Positions 44,523-64,000 of a DNA stretch of 64,000 nt are shown piece by piece. Below the pieces are notes generated by a model, which did not search any database, was not told where the DNA came from, and saw only the letters and a list, made by a program, of their open reading frames with translations. The stretch is from Strigamia acuminata. Its lineage: Eukaryota; Arthropoda; Chilopoda; Geophilomorpha; Linotaeniidae. Every line of letters begins with the position of its first letter. Positions within the stretch are counted from its first letter, which is position 1. The DNA lies in the NCBI GenBank assembly GCA_949358305.1, contig OX442318.1, positions 13,498,517 to 13,562,516 on the forward strand, given 5' to 3'. The translations under genes were made by a program, and so were the position numbers.

Positions 44523-44690
44523 TGTGATATCCCGGAGTGTAATGAGGCGCCACTAGATGGCGCAATATGTATGGCGACACCTGGCGCGCGGTGTTGCCTA
44601 TTATGACACCTGATTAAAGTAGCCTTGCTTTAAGTTAGTGCATCACACGACACACTTCGTCTTCCTTTCTTGTGAACTCGCTACACGACA
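44523..44690 (+). repeat. Possible solo LTR
   Basis: A compact 168-bp segment starts TGTGATATCCCGGAGTG and ends CTACACGACA, the layout of a Gypsy or BEL LTR with TG...CA ends. It contains the palindrome GGCGCCACTAGATGGCGC. The flanks (CTCG on the left, CCTCG on the right) are only weakly consistent with a target duplication. No second copy in the window. Confidence 0.35.
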
Positions 44691-45224
44691 CCTCGCTTAG
44701 GTAGTTTATATTTTTATTTTGCATGAGATTATTTTCACATTTTCTTTGTTGTTTTCATAGAAAAAGAAAATAAAAATAAAATGTCGAGAAATGTCTGTCG
44801 TTGAACTAATATGTCATTTCTTCGAATAGTAAAAATTTTATTTAAGAGATTATTTTTACAAACAAAACAAGATGGAAGAAAGCACAAGGTGGTTTCTGAT
44901 TGGTTAACACTATTTCTTTACTCATTTCGACTGAAGATGGCGCATTAAACCCTTAAAATTGAAAACGAAAAGAAACAAAGAATCCAAATTGCTCATTTCA
45001 TGAATAAATTAACAACCGAAAACACATTTCCAAAAAGAATACCAAACACAAATGACCAAATTTCTAGATTATAAACCAAATTTCAAATTAATTAATTTCC
45101 GTTCCTAGAGTGCGCCACGGATCAAAACAAAAATGTCGTTTCGCCTCTTTGAGTATCTCCACACGTAGAGATATTTTATTTCCACTTTACCACTAGTTTT
45201 ACCAATTTAAACGAAATCAAAGCG
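44691..45224 (+). promoter_or_regulatory. 5' flank of the KAT7-like gene
   Basis: About 530 bp upstream of the first ATG. It is AT-rich, with one AAGATGGCGC (YY1-like) near 44934-44944. The transcription start and any untranslated exon cannot be placed. Confidence 0.4.
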
Positions 45225-57947
<12,723 letters not shown>

Positions 57948-60900
57948 ATCACTTCATCACCCTTTTAATTTTAAATGTATATATGAATGTGTATAAATAT
58001 ATATGGAAATGACACTAAAAAATAAAAAAATAGATTTAAAAAATTTAAAAAATAAAAAAAAAATTGATTTTTCAAAAAAAAAAAAATTCAAAATGGCGTA
58101 CTTACTTAAAATCTTAAAAAATCGTAAATAAAATGGAGAAAAAGAACAGCGAATTGAGGTGTGGCACCATCCTGTCAATTGTACTCCAACAGATGCCGGG
58201 TTCTCACCAAAACCAGAGCACCTGATGAAGTACAATAAACGTGTGGGGCACACTGCTAACCACCAGTTTGACTATATAACGGAAAAAAAACGAAGAAAAA
58301 AAAAATCCAGGTTTTCGGTTTACCCAAAAAATGGCGGCGAGGCGACGAAACGAGCCAGGTCTCTCCGCGCGCTACTTCAGGTACCTGACTTTCCCACTGC
58401 AGTCACAAGCACCTGATGCAGCACGTGGGAGCAACTTGGCACCCATGTTGAGTGATCCCACTTCCGGTTTGTTCGTGACTCGTTTTCATGAATGAAAATT
58501 TGCATGATTTGCACGCGAGTGCGAGATTAGAAAAAAACAAACGAGTGAATAGTGATTTGGTGCGGAGATATCGCCGGTCGTGGGTTTCGCTTCCGCAGGG
58601 TGACGACATGCGTGAATCAGTTTCGGTTTTATCTGCGGGATTGCGACATCGGGCCGGCCGCACCTGGCCACGTGAATCAGCCGAGTCGAGGCGAGGCGAG
58701 GCCGATGCGATGCGCGAACGTTCCAGGAATTGTTTGACGACGGGGCCGGCGCGAAATGGTGATCCAAATGCATTTCCTATGACATAATAAAGAGTTATCT
58801 CATTTAATGCGAGTATTTTTCACGTTTTTGTACAAAACACAAAACATACATTTTTTATATTTTTTTAATGAAGAAAATTGTGAAATTTGGGGGGTTTTTC
58901 GGGTTTTTCGGGTTTTCGTGTTTCCCGTTTTTCGATAAACGAAACTGAAAGTTTAATAGTGTTGGATAGGGAAATATTTATCACGAGTGTTTCCTTCTTT
59001 AAGAGACGCAGATCGTGTCATCGATCGGCGCTGTTTGCCAGCTAGGAATTGCGCATTTTCAAACCGAAGAAAATATATATTTATACGTATATTTTTTAAA
59101 AAATAAAAAAATAAAAATATTTTTAAAAAACGGAAAATAAAAAAAAAATCTCAAATCCAAAACGAAATTTAAAAAAAAAAAATAAAAAAATAAAAAAAAA
59201 AATATCAAAAAATTACCTTTTCCGAACCGCGAACATCAAAAGCGACTAAAACAAACACGAAAACCAAAATAAATCCGAAAAAACAATCCGAAAACGCGAT
59301 AATAAAAAAAATCGACCACACTCGCGACAGCCCAGCACTCAACTGAAAATGCCAACAGCAACGGATTCCCGGAACGAGCCAGGAAGCGACAGACCGGAAC
59401 TTACGTCACAACGAATTAGAAAAAGAAAAAAAAAGAAGAAAAAAAAAGATGATCATGATGCAATCAACATCTCGAATCAACTCTCACGTCACGTCATCGT
59501 CAAAACAGCTGACCAACACATCTTGAGAGAAAAATGAATCAAGCCACAGACGAACAAGCCTAACAGGTGCAACGACCCTGTGACATCAACGCGCAAAATT
59601 ACCGCGAGAGGGGATAAAATCATAAGACTGCGCGAACGGGAGAAGGGGAATTGTGGGAAGGAAAAAAAGGGGGAATTGTGGGAAGAATGCGAAGGGGCCA
59701 AGGACGGACACGTGTGGCGTATCCGGAATCACCCCGCCGACCCTTTGAAGCCGTATTGTGATGAAAATTAGTGGGATTAGGAAATTCCGATGGTTTTTAG
59801 CGAGAAATAAAGAAATAAATGTTGTTTGTCTGGCGAACTTCCGGTTGGCACCCACGTGCAAACATGGTTGACGAACTGTCTTTATCGCTCGTTGTACTCG
59901 CCTTTTATCTCGATGACGACATCGGTGGAAATATTTTTCATTAGAAAAAATGTATTTTTTAACATTTTATTTGTTTATTTTATTTTATTTGGATTAATTT
60001 CTGATTATTTTGCTTTTTAAATTGGAATTAGGATTTGTTTCGAGGCGAATCGTGACGAGGATTTGTTCTGATTTTATGCGGAGTCGGGGCGGCCGTTGCG
60101 GATTAAAAAATTCAATGTCTTTCTTTATTTTATCGGATTCAGGACACGTAGGAAAATAGGATCGGATCGGGATTTGGAGTGAGGAAGAAGGGAAAGAAAA
60201 ATGGAATGTAATTTCGCCCAAATTCACGGTATGTCAAATTAGATTTAATTTAGGTTTATTGGGTTGCATCCGTGAATTCATAATTCCGAATATTTCGCCA
60301 TAGAAAATCGATTAAAAATTTTAAATTTAAGCCGAGAAACAACAAAAAAATGCCCAAAAATCCTCAAATAACACAATATCCTACCACTTTCAAGTCAAAA
60401 TCAAAATAAGCCACCAAAACTCAAAATTAGGCCTAAAAAACCCAACAATAAGCCTAAACAAACAAAAATAAGCCTAAACAACGTAAATTTAAGCCTGAAC
60501 AATCCAAAAATAAGCCTAGACGTCACTTAATTGCCCAAAATAAGCCTAGACAGCACTAAATTGACCAAAATAATCCTAGACAACACTAAATAGACTTAAA
60601 ATATCAATTTTTCCAACAAATTTTGTCCGTTAAATCTAACATTTTAAATGTAAAAACCTCAATCTAAGTCCAGATTGATTAATTTCCATTTTTTAAACCA
60701 TCAAAATGATTAAATAACGTCAAATTAAACACAAACCACACTATTATTTCCTCTCATTACCCTATTTCCAAACCATAATAACCTAAATACTAAATTCATT
60801 CACATTTTCTCTCCCATTATTAAAAAAAAAAATACCCATAATCCCAATCTCACTCATCAATCCAACTACCAATTATTGACGCATTATACAAACATTACAA

Positions 60901-61089
60901 CACCCAACCAACAACAACATTTCCCCCTGAATCACCAAGCCACTCGAATAAAATATTTTTCAAAAAAATAAAAAAAAATAAAAAAAAAATTTCCTCATTA
61001 TTTTCCAGTGTTGAAAAAGCTTTAAAAAATGTCTGAAAAAAAAAATAATAATAAATACGAAAGTTAAAAAAGAAATGTTTTTGATTGCA
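57948..61089. other. No gene recognised downstream of KAT7
   Basis: AATAAA-like signals near 58017-58030 may end the KAT7 transcript. The rest is AT-rich with A-runs (59090-59210), a GC-rich patch at 58560-58760, and a loose tandem set of about 28-30 bp units with AATAAGCCTA at 60415-60600. Open frames lack recognisable content. Confidence 0.5.
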
Positions 61090-61135
61090 AATAGCCTTTT
61101 CCGGCGCTCCCAGACTGCGCTAGCGAGGCGCGACT

Positions 61136-61193
61136 CCAGACATTCCTGACGTCACGTCTGGCTTAGTACGAGGTCACCAGACGCGTGACGTCA
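61136..61193. promoter_or_regulatory. Two CRE-like sites, one inside a palindrome
   Basis: TGACGTCA, the consensus for CREB/ATF factors, occurs at 61147-61154 and 61186-61193. The first lies in an imperfect palindrome from CCAGAC (61136) to GTCTGG (61161). No adjoining gene is identified, so a promoter role is inference. Confidence 0.45.
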
Positions 61194-61489
61194 TTATCAT
61201 GAGTTACAGCTGGCGGGGCGCAACGAAACAACAAGCAAGCTTCATATTTTACCACATAAAACTTCTCGTTTCTCTGTCTAGCGAAATATTTCTCGTGACA
61301 ACACGCAGCATCTACCTAAATTAGGCAACAATGAGACGGCGCGGCGTTCAGTGTGGGCGGTCGTGACTCAGCGGAAAAAGAGCAAAGGCGAGGCCGAATA
61401 TTAAAAAAAATAGAATTTTGAAGGAAAAAAAAAAACTCGCCCGGTCGGGAAAAACCAACAAAATGGAAACCGAGTCCGCTGTGACTCTG

Positions 61490-62350
61490 CGAAATGTCTG
61501 CTTGAAGCGCTCTAATTTGTTCAAAGTAAACGGCCGAATGCCGGCTCCCGGTCGATATTCATCGAGCCCGAGCCGCCATTAAGGTCCTACCTGATCCGCC
61601 GAAGAAACCACCCGAAATAGAACCCGAGTCTAATTTGACGATCAACGACGTCTGTTTCAGGCACTCTAATTTGGTCAAAGTGAATGTTCACCGCGAAACA
61701 AGTGCGGGTCGACTTCCGGTCAACATTTCTAGAGACCAGGCTACGTCAGGATCCATCGAAACAGAACCCGAGTCAAAATTGACGATAATTGATGTCTGCT
61801 TCGAGCACTCTAATTTGTTCAGAGTGAAAGTTCCCTCGAGGAACAAGTGCGGGACAACTTCCGGAAGACATCTTGAGCCTATTTAGGATCTATCAAAATT
61901 CATGGTTCCAGAAACAAACTAAACGGAACTGACGGTCCAACGTGACGAACATTAATGCCTGCTTGGCGCGCACTAATTTGTTCAAAGTGAATTTCCACAC
62001 GACGAACAACTCCGAAAAACTTCCGGGCGACATGTTAAGATCCATTCGGGATCCGTCGGAACTTCCGGTTCCAAAACAGAACCGAGGGACCTGACAAGAC
62101 GAGCGTTAACGCCCGCTCGGCGCACTCTAATTTGTTCAAAGTGAATTTCCACTCGATAGAGCGACCGCCAGACCACTTCCGGTCCGCACGCTTGTCCAGC
62201 CCTCCGTTAAGTTCCCAAGTTCGGCACGAATAACGTTAACGCTGGCACGAATAGCGTTAACGCCCGCTCGGCGCACTCTAATTTGTTCAAAGTAAAACGT
62301 CCACGAGGAATGGCCGCACGTCAACTTCCGGTCGGCACTCCTCAGCCCTC
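61490..62350. repeat. Six-unit tandem array, ~150-bp period
   Basis: A conserved core (TCTAATTTGTTCAAAGTGAA) starts at about 61511, 61665, 61809, 61971, 62126 and 62277, giving spacings of 154, 144, 162, 155 and 151 bp. Other shared parts are ACTTCCGG about 50 bp after most cores and, in later units, GTTAACGCCCGCTCGGCGCA before the core. Units differ a good deal, so the array is old or selected. Confidence 0.85.
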
Positions 62351-62960
62351 ACCGTTAAGATCCCACCTTATTCCCCGACCGTTGCCAGGCAACCAGATGC
62401 GCCGCATCGACCGGCGGCGGGCGAGACGCTGCCACGCGCGCTCTATTGGCGCGGTCGTTGACCTCGCGACCAGACTTGTTTGTGACCTTCGCAAACCCCC
62501 TCGTTTTCGACTTTCGACACTGGCGTTCAAAGGAGGAGGGGGAAAAGTGAGTTTGGGTCAGGTCGGGCGCGGAGGGGGAACGGGGCGACCTTCGCGGCCC
62601 GCGTTCTCCTCTCGCTGTTGACAGGTGTCGGGCGCGCAGTGGGGGAACGCGCCGCGGCACTTGATCAATGGGTCGCACGCGCCGTACCGTGAATCGCGTC
62701 GCGGGGATCCCCCCGACCTGGCCGCCATTTCTTGCGTCGCTCGCGTCTCGGGTCGATTTCGCTCGTCCGGGTTCCCGGGAACCAATGATCGCCACACGCG
62801 TCTCGGCGTCTGGCGTTTGTCTACTCGAGTAGTCCGCTCGGCGTCGCGCAGCATCGACCGGACTCCTCCCTTTCGTTAGTATGCGGCAAACGTGCCCCGC
62901 GTGTCAACAATTCGTGGTACCTCCAGTGATGGAAAAATGGAAAAATGGAAAAAGATTTAT
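62351..62960. other. GC- and CpG-rich segment, no gene recognised
   Basis: High GC with many CG dinucleotides directly after the 150-bp array. Several short frames are open on both strands, as expected from composition. It could be a CpG-island-like promoter, but no gene is visible before the window ends. Confidence 0.4.
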
Positions 62961-63219
62961 TTTTTTTCAAATTTTTTTTGAATTTTGTTCGGGGGTTGGA
63001 GTGAGTGGGCAGTTGGGGGTTTGTGTTGGAATGGAGACTGGATGGGCAAATGGCGGTCGAAAGGAAGGAAAGTGCTTTGTGTTTTGCGTGGTTTGGGAGG
63101 GATTGGTTGGAATATTGTATTTCTTTTTTTCTTTTTTTTGGGAGATGTTGGGGGGTGAATTGGAAAAATTTTGAGGATTATCGGATTGGAAAATTGTTGA
63201 AGTTTAACGTTGGGTTGAA

Positions 63220-63660
63220 ATTTTGAACTAAAGATGGAAAAAAAATGCACCAAAGATGAGAAAAATGCATCACAAATGGAAAAAATGCACCAAAAATGAA
63301 AGAAATGCACCAAAAGGGGAAAATATCCACCTGAAGTAAAGAAATTGGTCAAAAATTTTTTAAAAAATGCACCAAAATGGAAAAGGTTCACCAAAAAGAG
63401 AAAAAATTGCAGGAAAATTAAAAAAAATTATTCATAAATGAAAAAAATCGCACCAAAAGTGTAAAAAATAAAAAAATGGCACCAAATATGAAAGAAATGT
63501 ACCAAAAATGAAATAAAATTGTACAAAAATGGACAAAAGTGGAAATTCTGCACAAAAAATGGACAAAAGTGGAAATTCTGCACAAAAAATGGAAAATTTG
63601 CGCCAAAAATTAAAAAATTGCATCATGCATTATGCACATTGCATCAAAACCGAACAAATT
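63220..63660. repeat. A-rich ~20-bp tandem array
   Basis: Degenerate units of about 18-21 bp with AAAATGCACCAAAAATGAAA-like text, ending in GCATCATGCATTATGCAC. Confidence 0.75.
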
Positions 63661-64000
63661 GCATCATTTTTTCGAAAAACCAAACGAAAAACCAAAAATG
63701 ACTAAGAAACCTCAAAAACTTCTCAAAAATCTCCAAAAACACCCAAATTCTACAACAAAAAAAGAAAACCCAAAAAAAATCAAAAACAAAAACCAAAATC
63801 AATTTTTCTCAAACCCATCCACTTGAAAACAACAACCCACACAACCAACCCCAACACCAAACCCTTTCAAATCACCCACACAAAAACCCACCACCAACTA
63901 AATTCCAATCAAACAACTCCCACCCCCCCCCCCCCCAAAAAAAAAAAAAAAAAAAAAAAACTCGATTACCCGCCCAATCACCCACCACCCCCCACATCCA
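63661..64000. other. A/C-rich low-complexity end of window
   Basis: Nearly all A and C on the plus strand, with a C-run followed by an A-run at 63924-63960. No gene seen. Confidence 0.6.

Noticed and set aside
62283-62879. Several overlapping open frames in the GC-rich segment
   Set aside because: High GC leaves many frames open by chance; none has recognisable motifs or splice support.

Overview
The window is a retrotransposon-dense stretch of an invertebrate animal genome, probably an arthropod. The evidence is spliced genes with GT-AG introns, a MYST acetyltransferase of the KAT7/HBO1 family, a pickpocket/degenerin-like DEG/ENaC channel gene with very small introns, and several young Copia and Ty3/Gypsy LTR elements. 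The species cannot be named from the sequence.

Layout. 1-11515 (+) is a chain of three Copia-type elements, A, B and C. A (1-~6446) has an intact gag-pol frame; its 5' LTR lies outside the window. It abuts the second half of B (~6447-~9382), which abuts the second half of C (~9383-11515). B and C each start inside pol, as expected if A sits inside B and B inside C. 11587-40436 (-) is one DEG/ENaC gene. Its last exons (13964-11587) and first exons (40436-38831) are separated by a 24.2-kb Ty3/Gypsy element F (14174-38367) with 996-bp LTRs and an ATTT target duplication, sitting in an intron. F carries gag, pol and a large third ORF of unknown function. It is broken by two Copia elements: D (17036-22502, minus, TSD ATGAT) in the third ORF and E (31369-36568, plus, TSD GGCTT) in gag. 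D and E are close relatives in inverted orientation and share a deletion of nearly all of RT and RNase H, so they look non-autonomous.

40437-45224 holds foldback elements, inverted repeats, a tandem array and a possible solo LTR. 45225-57947 (+) is a 15-exon KAT7-like gene (764 codons) encoding a double PHD finger, a C2HC finger and a MYST domain. Its introns contain AT-rich minisatellites with periods near 20 or 30 bp, and nested inverted-repeat transposons. 57948-64000 has no gene I can support; it holds a six-unit ~150-bp tandem array (61490-62350), a CRE-like palindrome and low-complexity DNA.

How it fits together. Two host genes stand in a repeat-rich neighbourhood. The insertion order is readable: F entered the DEG/ENaC intron, then D and E entered F. 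The LTR pairs of D, E and F look identical by eye, so all three are recent. Points most worth following are the double-subunit DEG/ENaC polypeptide, the large Gypsy element with a spliced-looking third ORF, the mosaic RT-less Copia pair, the double PHD finger on a KAT7-type enzyme, and the helically phased A-tract arrays in the KAT7 introns.
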